Shown: in pieces, positions 9,601 to 16,758 of the stretch
How positions within the stretch are numbered: position 1 is the first letter of the stretch
How the letters are laid out: the number at the start of each line of letters is the position of its first letter
Assembly: GCF_000582685.1 (NCBI RefSeq)
Contig: NZ_ALWD01000002.1
Coordinates: forward strand, 62,001 to 126,000
DNA from: [Scytonema hofmanni] UTEX 2349
GTDB lineage: Bacteria > Cyanobacteriota > Cyanobacteriia > Cyanobacteriales > Nostocaceae
Reading direction: 5' to 3'
Length of the DNA stretch: 64,000 nucleotides
Position numbers and translations under genes: made by a program
The notes under the pieces: model-generated
Databases searched by the model: none
What the model saw: the letters and a program-made list of their open reading frames with translations, nothing else
What the model was told of the DNA's origin: nothing

Positions 9601-10536
9601 TCTAAGAATCGCACATTATATTGTCAAACTAGGGTGGATGCTTTACGAGAGGAATTGTTAGTACGACATCCAGATATCAAGTTTATTGACTTTGTTAAGT
9701 GTTGTCAAAGCAGTGATGGAGGTTGGTTCAGAGATAGTCGGGGGTCGAACGAGTTTAAAGGAGTGAGTACTTTAGCCACTTTTGGTATTCCATATCAAAA
9801 TATTGGCTCTTTGTCAATGCTTTTTTTAACTCTTAATAAGAATATATTTACTTTAGGTAAAGATTTGCCACTTACAGATTCTCAAGAGTTTCAGGATTTC
9901 GTGCGCGATCGCACACAAGCGGAGATTATCCAGGCTATAGGAAGACTGCGAGCGGATAATCGTCCTCAAGAGCAGCTTTGCTTTTATTTTTGCGCTGATT
10001 ATGACCTTAGTTTCTTAGAAATGAAAGTTGAAAATATTAATGCAGGTGATATCACAATTGAGGCAGCTTCTAAAGATGAGAAATCTTGGTGGAAGATTCA
10101 AAATGCAGTCAAAGAACTTTGGGAACAAGGACGTAACATTACGCAAGCTTCTGTAGAATCGATTTCCGGCATTACTCAAGGTTATATATCGAAAGTAGTG
10201 AGTAAATTTTCTGGAAATTGGAAGGACTGGCTAAAAATATTCCTATCGCTATTAAATACTTTTAATAGTAAAAGGAATAATTCCGATGATTCATCAGATC
10301 AATTCCGAGATGAAGCTCATTCCATTGGGTGTAATGTGATGCCACTTTGGGCAGATTATGATAATGCCGATTTGTTGTCAGAGGTATTTTCTTGGTACAG
10401 GGATTTAGATAATAAGTATTGGCAGTGGATTTTAGAAACAACTCCTGTACAAGTGCAAGGTAAAATCATAGTTGGTTTACTTTCGATGTTGCCTAAGCCG
10501 TGGCATCAAGAGTTGATGGAATTGTGTTATGGGTGA
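6685..10536 (+). CDS. Large plasmid replication protein (zinc finger, DUF3854/TOPRIM-like, helicase-like)
   Basis: Protein of up to 1283 aa of the cyanobacterial plasmid replication family. A zinc-finger motif LCPICGNYHGCAIKEDG and a later Cys (about residues 43-65) resemble primase zinc ribbons. VVILCEGALKSLLTALF and EIRLMPDAGA (about 270-335) form a TOPRIM-like DUF3854 core. A P-loop-like region (about residue 590, SPTGTFKS) is degenerate: Phe stands where Walker A normally has Gly. A cysteine cluster (CATCHLLEAC) and a C-terminal recombination/helicase-like stretch with HTH-like ITQASVESISGITQ follow. The GTG at 6685 lies inside an AGTACTCA operator; the ATG at 6784 is an alternative start. 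In-frame bases about 7048-7085 look like an inserted dispersed repeat. Presumed primase-helicase for the iteron origin upstream. Confidence 0.75.
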   Translation: MSTFLAKKSSAVFLGRTEISPFCEFKTPPLNAPMKRQYTSKRNLCPICGNYHGCAIKEDGLIECLRSFSQQDAPAGYRFLALLRNDMGGLFALDDGSNSQTLIEGHWRRQPGINVKVKERLSVEQRVDAEQLVVERHCMNRLLLETTVTNLSTRHSLHLQERRQLTVNEINWLCMVGWVRTWQPGIYAPNGVTAALPGISKEGKLLGMPGIAIAALDPDFHITGFQIATLRTDPKYIWLSSANQGGSGPQLPNGELPLFCWKHPDTKKVKVVILCEGALKSLLTALFLWRQGQTDIAVIGTASAARYGKKTLKDYLKRLRPKEIRLMPDAGAIANSHIALSNQETLQRCRQWGYRLTVGDWGQLDNKQHLDIDELLAAGRQNEIKLITSAAYFCQCHTYSQINQLLKLGSFHLLKDKLIELRPLPDSTQSLDLIRQYATGIERCRKGGYRIIVAWNGETITPEDFFALCPESIQQQLAQSEREWALLYNLKLWLRRMVERYRPKKGFGKPIQEVAQTTTTTNKAKNQTVVDENEQSTVNNKQSNVIKYKPGKLHRLRKLDSRKILFKKGQRLQVLLEAIAAGWKHILDKSPTGTFKSYDAGKAIPEVFGVRQLWYFTSQVRNITTESVEQNYLAMEVRNDGMVFQSTPGGKKYLRWPKKGETPDTSGNCHRTKVFAALRDKNIPSIEGVENPVCATCHLLEACRFKEGKGFGYRNLRAKTMICDRIGAHPDSAPDPVDYDWTSCGNFWDEVMHTVQPIHPVTVELPDIDRVMAELMIYCPQVNVQLQPMWMVLRQCLTGEIQQPHYGWNDSTLREMLGTPPDNLDEIIALATEFLHPDLESLLNTTSNYGVNLSNLPSGMRKRFGNKNSEVQEIIRQHVILNWFVPFLEVWRKQIQGALRIVDGQLIVTIRKSRHAEIAKASGWNIYLDATTTAEYLSWWMDINPEEVLTIEQSVPVHKNLQIIQVTGLGQVSKNRTLYCQTRVDALREELLVRHPDIKFIDFVKCCQSSDGGWFRDSRGSNEFKGVSTLATFGIPYQNIGSLSMLFLTLNKNIFTLGKDLPLTDSQEFQDFVRDRTQAEIIQAIGRLRADNRPQEQLCFYFCADYDLSFLEMKVENINAGDITIEAASKDEKSWWKIQNAVKELWEQGRNITQASVESISGITQGYISKVVSKFSGNWKDWLKIFLSLLNTFNSKRNNSDDSSDQFRDEAHSIGCNVMPLWADYDNADLLSEVFSWYRDLDNKYWQWILETTPVQVQGKIIVGLLSMLPKPWHQELMELCYG
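7046..7085 (+). repeat. Dispersed repeat inserted in frame in the replication gene
   Basis: The stretch with GCGTAGACGCGGAGCAGCTTG matches the style of short dispersed repeats common in Nostoc-type genomes. It reads through in frame (QRVDAEQLVVE), so the protein carries a small extra segment. Identification is by pattern recognition only. Confidence 0.4.
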
Positions 10537-10880
10537 TTTCTTCAGTGGACTAGAAATAGCTTGTCTGGAACGTTACCGATCGCATTTGGGACGCTTCAAA
10601 GCTCTGAACGCCAGTCACGTTTTTACCGATCTATGCTAAATACTGGAATAACTTTTACACAGAAATTTCTGAGCATTTACCAGATACATATCAGCCTGAG
10701 ATGCAAGAACTTTCTAGTAAATTAGAGGAAGCTTTAAGTAAGCTGGTTAATGAGCTTCGCAATCCCACTCTATTTAAGATCCAGCTGTTAGGCGATCGCT
10801 TCCTTTTACGACAGCAGTTATGGTTACACAGATATAATTTTCTTTTTTTGTCCGCGACAATTTTCAACAGCGTGAAAACG
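10529..10880 (+). pseudogene. Frameshifted gene fragment downstream of the replication gene
   Basis: An ATG at 10529 overlaps the end of the replication gene and reads MGDFFSGLEIACLERY, then a run to about 10637. The similarity-like reading continues in another frame as AKYWNNFYTEISEHLPDTY and ELSSKLEEALSKLVNELRNP up to about 10770. The two parts look like the N-terminus of a helical, possibly dynamin- or GTPase-like, protein split by a frameshift. The 3' part runs into a recombinase relic. Function not assignable. Confidence 0.35.
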
Positions 10881-11190
10881 TCCAAAGAACTGAGGGGAAG
10901 GGCGCTGAGTCAAGATGAGATTAACTCGTCGATGTAGGTTTGCTTTGGCGATCGCACCCCTGTCGGATTTAGAGATGCTGCATTAATCGCTATCCTTCGC
11001 GGTGCCGGCTTGCGTCGGGCTGAGGTAGTAAAACTCGACTTAAGGACTTTAATAATGATAGCGTTGGCGCAGCCTCTCGTAGAGAAGCGGTAGCGAGTCA
11101 TCGAGCGTCTGGGGAAATTAAAATCCGGTCTGGTAAGGGAAGGGTTGACAGGACTGTTTATTTATCTTTAGGTGCGATCGCTCCCTTGGA
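10878..11190 (+). pseudogene. Decayed tyrosine recombinase (XerC/phage-integrase family)
   Basis: The frame reads ELRGRALSQDEINSSM, an in-frame TAG at 10935-10937, then FRDAALIAILRGAGLRRAEV. This is the box I region of phage-type integrases, including the catalytic Arg environment GLRRAE. A dispersed repeat (about 11052-11098, GCGTTGGCGCAGCCTCTCGTAG) interrupts it. After that another frame continues SGEIKIRSGKGRVDRTVYL. Catalytic box II is absent. It is clearly a dead gene, broken by one stop and one repeat insertion. Confidence 0.7.
11052..11098 (+). repeat. Nostocales dispersed palindromic repeat
   Basis: GCGTTGGCGCAGCCTCTCGTAG followed by AGAAGCGGTAGCGAG is a familiar multi-copy element of Nostoc-like genomes. 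It disrupts the integrase relic, shifting its frame. Confidence 0.5.
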
Positions 11191-11262
11191 GACAGTAAAA
11201 GTAACATACTTTCGGCTGATGCCACAGACTCAACTTCAATTTTTCACAATAGCAACTACGAC

Positions 11263-12048
11263 TCACCCGCCAAAATCAAAAGTAAATTCAGCAGAATTTG
11301 AGTTAGCTGGATTTGGGTTAAGTGGAGTTTGAGGAAGTTTAAATTTGAATTTTTCAAGTCCCAATTGTCTTAAAGACGAAACCACAGATAAGGGCAACTT
11401 GACACTTGCGGCTGCTTTAGAAATTGGTGTTCTGTTCCGTACCAATGCCAAAAATTCACGCACTTTAAAGACAACCGGGTCATCGGTTGCTGTATAACCC
11501 AAGGCGATCGCAATTTTTAACCCTCTTTCAATATCGTTAAGCGTCGCAATTTGGTTACTTCCTACCAACCCAGTTTGTTCGACTTCGGGAGTTATCGCAG
11601 ATATAGAAATGCCACTGTAGGTAGGTGTACCAAAACCAGGAACGATATTGAAAGTGTAGAGGTGTTGTTGTCCATTTGGAGTGCGGGTCTTGATAGACAA
11701 ATTAGTTATGACTGCTGAAGTTGCACCTGGAAAGCGTAACGGCTTAATCACCTTTACAAACACAGTTTTTGCCTGATTACTGCTAAGTTCAGCATCAGTG
11801 TTGTAAACAGTGCGTGAAGGATCGGCTATCAGAATGTAAGTGATGACTTCGTTAGTCTGGGAAAAATCAATAGCTGTGGAACGACCAGCCCAGACTTGTA
11901 AGTTTGTAGTACTTGCCGCTGCTTCCTCTTGCCCGATGACGCGCAAAGCTGGTGTTTGTGCCAGCGTCCGTAAGGGGGAAAGTACTATAGCAGTTGTTGT
12001 TAACGAAGAAAAAGCGCAGGCAAGTAAGATAGCTTTTAATTTTTTCAT
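11263..12048 (-). CDS. Secreted T4SS core protein, VirB9/TraK-like
   Basis: 261 aa with a clear signal peptide (MKKLKAILLACAFSSLTTTA, cleavage near RTLAQ/TPA). The mature part has beta-rich segments VITYILIADPSRTVYNTD, AKTVFVKVIKPLRFPG and TNLSIKTRTPNGQQHLYTF, a layout like VirB9/TraK, which forms the outer-membrane ring of type IV secretion systems. The C-terminus is helical and ends in FTFDFGG. A GGAGG motif precedes the ATG. It is last in the transfer operon, 31 bp after the VirB10-like gene. The VirB9 assignment rests on position and fold pattern rather than strong motifs. Confidence 0.6.
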   Translation of the reverse strand: MKKLKAILLACAFSSLTTTAIVLSPLRTLAQTPALRVIGQEEAAASTTNLQVWAGRSTAIDFSQTNEVITYILIADPSRTVYNTDAELSSNQAKTVFVKVIKPLRFPGATSAVITNLSIKTRTPNGQQHLYTFNIVPGFGTPTYSGISISAITPEVEQTGLVGSNQIATLNDIERGLKIAIALGYTATDDPVVFKVREFLALVRNRTPISKAAASVKLPLSVVSSLRQLGLEKFKFKLPQTPLNPNPANSNSAEFTFDFGG

Positions 12049-12079
12049 CTATTTTTCCTCCAGGTAACTTTTGTTATAA

Positions 12080-13894
12080 CTATCGACGCACACGTAGAAA
12101 GCTGTTGACAAAAACAGAAACCTCAGTCCCTTCTGGCACAACTGCTACATTCGGTTTTTTAAGTATTTCCTGTACCGCTTGATCTGAACGTTTCGTTAGG
12201 CGATCGCCTGTCACTTTAAAGAATCCTTCCAAAGCTGCTGCCAGGACATTCGGATTACTTGTAGTAGTGACTGTGGATTGGCTAAAGCCAAAAGAGGATG
12301 ACGAACTCGATGATTGAGTACGAGGTTGATTGATGATTTCTCCAACTCTTCCCAAACTACTGATAACTCCGATTAACAAATCTTGTTTGGCGATTTGGGA
12401 ACCTTTATCAAAGAGTCCTTGAGCAATTAACGGCTGATTATTTTTGCCGCGAATTAGCAAGTTGCCGGCTGGTATTTCTTCTTGCCGCATATGCCCTTGT
12501 GAATCGGGGTAAACCAGTGCCACAACACTCATGTTTACTAATCTATTACTTCGGTTTACAGACTCTACCTGAGTAACTAAAATAGTGCCAGTTGGTAAAG
12601 CTACACTGCCATCAGTTGTCTGCATATCTTCTGTTAACTGAATAGCAAATCTACCATTTGTTGGGCTTTCACCGCTTTCATCCCAGAGCATCGGTACAAC
12701 AACCCGTGCATTAACAGAAGTTCCAATTGCCACCTCTAAGGCAGAGTCAGATGTTCCACTATTGTATTGATTAACCGGGGAACGGTTGAGAATTCCCATT
12801 TCTCCATCAGTCATTCCGGTAGCATTAGTTACTACTGAATTGTTATTAGCTCCGGTGTAACCAATAGAAACAGTTGAAATGCTTTGTTGTTGCCTTTTTG
12901 TAGGGAAAGGGCTTGCATTGTTTTGAGTAGAAAGTGCTGTTGGCGAAGTCCGAAAAGCTGTTATGGTTGGTGCAGGGGTCGAAGATGTAGCAAAAGAATT
13001 ATCACCTAGCTCTGTAGTTGGTTGTCCTTGGCTATTCGATGCCATTTCTGGTGTGGTTAATCCGCGAGTTTGCCCCAAGGAAGCCAATTGGCTCCACCGT
13101 TCAAAGGGATCTATAGCCGAACTCGGCTCTGCGGGTGGTGCAGCCTGTATAGCGCGTATAGGCTGCTGTATGGGCTGTATAGGTTGTGTACGCTGTATAG
13201 GTCGTGCAGTGAAGAGTGCTGATTGCGGTGGTGGAGGGGATGGTTGACGAACAAAAACTGTTCTAGGTGCAGGTGGAACAGTAGGAGTTTGACGGACTGG
13301 GGGTGGAGAGGGAGGAGTTTTAGCGACCACTGGTGATGGGGAGGTTTGGGGCTTAGTGGGCGTAGAACGTTGTTTCTGTATGTCTGGTTTAGTTTCCAAT
13401 TGTCGTCGTTGGTCTTGAAAAGCTAATTTGCCTTTAAGTTCGGCAGATTCGTCTTCTAATTGTTTTGGGGTCGTTGAAGGAGAAGGGTTAGATGCTTTTT
13501 GACGCGCAGGCTTAGGAGCAAGAAATCCAAACCAAACGAATCCTACTGCTCCTATGATGGCTGCTGTTGCAGTTAGAACTAATCCCATACGAACACTTGG
13601 TTTTTCTGAAGTTGAACGCCCTTCTGGTTCTTCTTCGTCTTGTTTAATGCGATATTCCTTTGTGAGTAATTCAGGAAGATCATCGTTATATCCAGCCAGT
13701 TCTTTCTCGTCTTCCAAGGTGATTTCGTCTTTATTAATACCCAAACTGCCTGTTTCTTCCAACATTTTTCCAGAGTTATTAGCGGAGCCATTAAGACTGT
13801 TAGGTGAACCATTAAGACTGTTAGGTGAAGTTAGTGGACTGCTAATTTCATCGGATTCGTTGTCTAATTCTTCTAGTGATGCTTTATTGTTCAT
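12080..13894 (-). CDS. VirB10/TrbI-like T4SS scaffold protein
   Basis: 604 aa. An acidic, Ser/Asn-rich cytoplasmic N-terminus (about 1-100) is followed by one membrane segment (VRMGLVLTATAAIIGAVGFVWF, about 102-125). A proline-rich periplasmic stalk (about 135-260, many PPP/TPT runs) leads to a C-terminal beta-barrel-type domain with VNARVVVPMLWDESG, LPTGTILVTQVESVN and the VAVVPEGTEVSVFVN closing element. This is the classical VirB10/TrbI architecture, spanning the inner membrane to the outer-membrane pore. Its length is greater than typical VirB10 because of the long stalk. It lies in the operon between the VirB8-like and VirB9-like genes. Confidence 0.8.
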   Translation of the reverse strand: MNNKASLEELDNESDEISSPLTSPNSLNGSPNSLNGSANNSGKMLEETGSLGINKDEITLEDEKELAGYNDDLPELLTKEYRIKQDEEEPEGRSTSEKPSVRMGLVLTATAAIIGAVGFVWFGFLAPKPARQKASNPSPSTTPKQLEDESAELKGKLAFQDQRRQLETKPDIQKQRSTPTKPQTSPSPVVAKTPPSPPPVRQTPTVPPAPRTVFVRQPSPPPPQSALFTARPIQRTQPIQPIQQPIRAIQAAPPAEPSSAIDPFERWSQLASLGQTRGLTTPEMASNSQGQPTTELGDNSFATSSTPAPTITAFRTSPTALSTQNNASPFPTKRQQQSISTVSIGYTGANNNSVVTNATGMTDGEMGILNRSPVNQYNSGTSDSALEVAIGTSVNARVVVPMLWDESGESPTNGRFAIQLTEDMQTTDGSVALPTGTILVTQVESVNRSNRLVNMSVVALVYPDSQGHMRQEEIPAGNLLIRGKNNQPLIAQGLFDKGSQIAKQDLLIGVISSLGRVGEIINQPRTQSSSSSSSFGFSQSTVTTTSNPNVLAAALEGFFKVTGDRLTKRSDQAVQEILKKPNVAVVPEGTEVSVFVNSFLRVRR

Positions 13895-13908
13895 ATTATT
13901 GAAAGTAT

Positions 13909-14628
13909 TTATTTGGGAATGAACTCAGTTATTCTGGTGATTTCTAGCCCTGCGGAGCGAATTTCATAAACTTTTTGCTCAAAGGCTGAAGCGTTCTGTC
14001 CTAAAGGAGGTTTTTGAATTTCAACAGCTTTTAGTCGTAGCGTTCGGTTAAAGGGAATTCTTTCGTCAGTTCCTAAAGTGCGGTCAACCAGAAGTCGTGT
14101 TGCTATCATGTCAACTTCCCATTCTCCTTGCCGAATTTCTCGCGGTTCTGAGAGGTAAGAAATGATTACTGTGGAGCGTAGTTTACCGGAGAAAACACTA
14201 GAAGGGACTAATTCAGCAATTTCTGAAAGTGCTGCTTTCGCAAACTCCCCTTCAAGTAGTAAGGAGGCAAAATAAGTACTGGTAGGTATTCTTTTTCCAC
14301 CTTTTCCTACACGCACACCAGTATCAGTCTCGTTAGTGCCAGGAATTTTGTTATCCCAGTTAAATGTTAGTTCAGTCCAGGTTCTAACTGTATTTTGGAT
14401 AACAGATGGATAACGCCAGTAGCGGTCTCTTTCAGAAACAACCAAGGTTTCACCATTTACTAACTGCACAAAGGTTGTTTTCCTCGCAGCGAGAATGTTA
14501 ATTCGGAAAGAAACAAACAAAATAAAGACGAAAATTAGGGCATTAAATCCTGTCAATGCTACAAAACATAATGCCAGCAAATTTTTTGAAGCAGGTAGAA
14601 GTGGAGTCTGAAATCGTTTTATTTTCAT
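13909..14628 (-). CDS. VirB8/TraE-like T4SS assembly protein
   Basis: 239 aa. A short basic N-terminus and one membrane segment (about 15-45, NLLALCFVALTGFNALIFVF) precede a periplasmic domain with WRYPSVIQNTVRTWTELTF, TSTYFASLLLEGEFAKAALSE and WEVDMIATRLLVDR. This is the usual single-pass topology and size of VirB8/TraE, a nucleation factor of the secretion channel. Operon position between VirB6-like and VirB10-like genes supports the call. Sequence identity to canonical VirB8 is not obvious by eye. Confidence 0.65.
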   Translation of the reverse strand: MKIKRFQTPLLPASKNLLALCFVALTGFNALIFVFILFVSFRINILAARKTTFVQLVNGETLVVSERDRYWRYPSVIQNTVRTWTELTFNWDNKIPGTNETDTGVRVGKGGKRIPTSTYFASLLLEGEFAKAALSEIAELVPSSVFSGKLRSTVIISYLSEPREIRQGEWEVDMIATRLLVDRTLGTDERIPFNRTLRLKAVEIQKPPLGQNASAFEQKVYEIRSAGLEITRITEFIPK

Positions 14629-14636
14629 CGCATTAA

Positions 14637-15761
14637 TTATTGTCCACTCTTAACAACTAGAGTTGTAAATGAGCCGATAGCGTTGCTAAAAACATCAATT
14701 AGCTGCTTAACATTTGAAGAGATTCCGTTGTAGAGAGCAATCCCACCACCACCAGCAATTAAAACAGCCAGAATGGGTGCGAAAATGCTGAGGAAGAATA
14801 AAAAGGCTACATCAGAAGCAAGTTCTGCACCAGAATTAACAAGGACAACAGCGGCTAAACCAACGATGATGTTGTAGCCTAACTGAATACCAAATAAGCT
14901 TAAAAAGCCAGTTGTCCAAGCCCAGATTGGACGACCTTGGAGGGGAAGTAGTGACATGCCCATTGCTATTGGGGAAAATAATGCTGTTAGCAGTAGTGCC
15001 GCTTCGAGAATGTTGACAAAAGCCCACTGCAAACTGTAAAGAATAAAGCGGATGATTGGTATAGCTGTTTCTCTAAAAACTCCTCCGGGGTCTGTTGTCA
15101 GTCTCACTGCATCTCTAGCAGTACCTATTATTGAACGATCCACTAAAAAATCTGCAAACTGTCGTAGAGGTTCGAGTGGTCCTTTGCTTTGTTCTTCAGC
15201 CCGTTTAACAATCTGTTGAACTTGTGCCTGTTTGGACTCCCAGCATTCAATTAATTCTTGTCCAACTTTTCCTCTACATTCGCTGTAGACGTTTTCTATT
15301 TGTTGTTTGGCGATGTTGCTAATTGTGACCTTGGCGATCGCATTCTTAAAAGTAAGTTCTCCTAATTGTGCTTGAAGAACTTTCTGTACTTGCTGGTATC
15401 CAAAGTTTCTGGCAAAGGTAACAGTTTGTGATAATAAATTCCCGTTACCACCCAGAAATAAAGTAATCACAATTGGCCAAATAAACATTGCCATTAACTC
15501 TGACCATGATTGCTTTTCGACGATTTCCCGACCCGAAGTTAAAGTCAAGAAGACAATGCTGCCCGCTGCTAAAGTTAGACCAAGCCGGACTAAACCAATC
15601 CACAAGCCAGAGTCCAACGGTTGAAGTATATTTATCCAAAGACCATTCCAGGCTTCGGAAGTACTCCGAGCTAAGTCAATTGAGCTAGAAACTATCTCAA
15701 ATGCATCCGCTTCTCCGCCCGTTTGAGGATAGGTAAATGTTTGTGCTAAGAAGTGCAACAT
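14637..15761 (-). CDS. VirB6/TrbL-like polytopic membrane protein
   Basis: 374 aa with several membrane segments: LWIGLVRLGLTLAAGSIVFLT, ELMAMFIWPIVITLFL, FVNILEAALLLTALFSPIAM, WAWTTGFLSLFGIQLGYNII and VAFLFFLSIFAPILAVLIAG. A soluble loop contains charged helices and two Cys (about 160-200). The number and spacing of helices match VirB6/TrbL inner-membrane channel components. The stop lies 8 bp before the VirB8-like gene start. Confidence 0.72.
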   Translation of the reverse strand: MLHFLAQTFTYPQTGGEADAFEIVSSSIDLARSTSEAWNGLWINILQPLDSGLWIGLVRLGLTLAAGSIVFLTLTSGREIVEKQSWSELMAMFIWPIVITLFLGGNGNLLSQTVTFARNFGYQQVQKVLQAQLGELTFKNAIAKVTISNIAKQQIENVYSECRGKVGQELIECWESKQAQVQQIVKRAEEQSKGPLEPLRQFADFLVDRSIIGTARDAVRLTTDPGGVFRETAIPIIRFILYSLQWAFVNILEAALLLTALFSPIAMGMSLLPLQGRPIWAWTTGFLSLFGIQLGYNIIVGLAAVVLVNSGAELASDVAFLFFLSIFAPILAVLIAGGGGIALYNGISSNVKQLIDVFSNAIGSFTTLVVKSGQ

Positions 15762-15794
15762 TGCTTTAAAACTTACATTCGGGATTTCAAGAAT

Positions 15795-15826
15795 AGGGGA
15801 AGGAATGGACTTCCCCTAGATTTTTT
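15795..15826 (+). terminator. Hairpin with T-run between the VirB6-like and VirB5-like genes
   Basis: AGGGGAAG (15795-15802) pairs with CTTCCCCT (15810-15817), followed on the plus strand by TTTTTT (15821-15826). The genes run on the minus strand, so it would act as a plus-strand terminator (blocking antisense transcription) or as a stem in the operon mRNA. Confidence 0.45.
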
Positions 15827-15858
15827 AATAAACAGAGAAAAAACCCAATATTGGATTA

Positions 15859-16746
15859 TTATTGGTCAGCATCGTCAGCACCAATCGTGCCACCGCCGGG
15901 AAGCATTAACATTCCCGCTTGTTGACTTGCAGCATTGCCAGAGGCGGCATCTGCGCGTCTAGAGCTAGTGTTAATTGCCGCAATTTCCTTAGCAGCTTGT
16001 GCAGTTAATACGTTATTGACTGCTCGGTCAGTCCGGGCTTGTTGAGCTTCCTGGATTAGCATTTCGTTAGTTTGAGCGTTGAGGGCGGTTTGCTGACTGA
16101 TATTTTGCATGATCCGTTGAGTAACGTCTTGATTTTTCGAGTCTTCACTCAGCTGGTTGCTATTATGAGTTGCGGTTTGCGCTGCTAATAGTTGTTGGGC
16201 GCTTCGTTCCTGGGCTTGGGTGCTAAGAGTTGCGCCATTGGCAACACCAATAGCAGTTGCTCGTTCAGCTTGCTTGTTGAAGTCATCTTTAATGGCATAT
16301 GAACCTTCGCCACCAATTTTGTTTTCTAGTGTTTCTGAAAGTTTTGTGCCTTCGTTGTTAGCAGTTGAGGATTTCATAATGTTATCGCTCACCTGATTTA
16401 AAACTGGCACTTTAACAGCACCTAGAGTTGAAGAAAGAAGATTGTTGAGAGAACCAAACACATCGTTTTGAACAAATCCAGTTACATCGTCAATGAAATT
16501 ATTGACTGACTGCACAACATTTTCAATTGGGGCAAAGAAACTACTTCCTGTTGTTTGGCTAGCAGCTTTTGTTCCCATTTGTGCAATTTCTGTACTCGTT
16601 GGTGTGTTTGTTGATTGTCCAGCTTGGGTAGTTACATTTGCAGGGTCTTGGGTCAAAGCAGCAGCACGAGTGGTATTTATTATTGCACTGCTTAGTGCAA
16701 TAATAATAGCTAACAAAAGCACTTTTGAGGATTTGATAAATTTCAT
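15859..16746 (-). CDS. Secreted helical T4SS protein, VirB5/TrbJ-like
   Basis: 295 aa. The signal peptide (KVLLLAIIIALSSAIINTTRAAA) is followed by a largely helical, Gln/Ala/Asn-rich mature protein (ATAIGVANGATLSTQAQERS, LNAQTNEMLIQEAQQA). This matches the composition and topology of VirB5/TrbJ minor pilus proteins. It lies just after the VirB4 gene, where VirB5 usually sits. A Gly-rich tail (LPGGGTIGADDADQ) ends the protein. No conserved motif makes this certain. Confidence 0.6.
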   Translation of the reverse strand: MKFIKSSKVLLLAIIIALSSAIINTTRAAALTQDPANVTTQAGQSTNTPTSTEIAQMGTKAASQTTGSSFFAPIENVVQSVNNFIDDVTGFVQNDVFGSLNNLLSSTLGAVKVPVLNQVSDNIMKSSTANNEGTKLSETLENKIGGEGSYAIKDDFNKQAERATAIGVANGATLSTQAQERSAQQLLAAQTATHNSNQLSEDSKNQDVTQRIMQNISQQTALNAQTNEMLIQEAQQARTDRAVNNVLTAQAAKEIAAINTSSRRADAASGNAASQQAGMLMLPGGGTIGADDADQ

Positions 16747-16758
16747 GGTTGTAATTTT

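Noticed and set aside
12963..13247. Plus-strand open frame of 94 codons inside the VirB10-like gene
   Set aside because: Antisense to the proline-rich stalk; composition is a mirror of the real gene.
13554..13922. Plus-strand open frame of 122 codons
   Set aside because: Antisense to the VirB10 N-terminus; Ser/Leu-rich shadow without a ribosome binding site.
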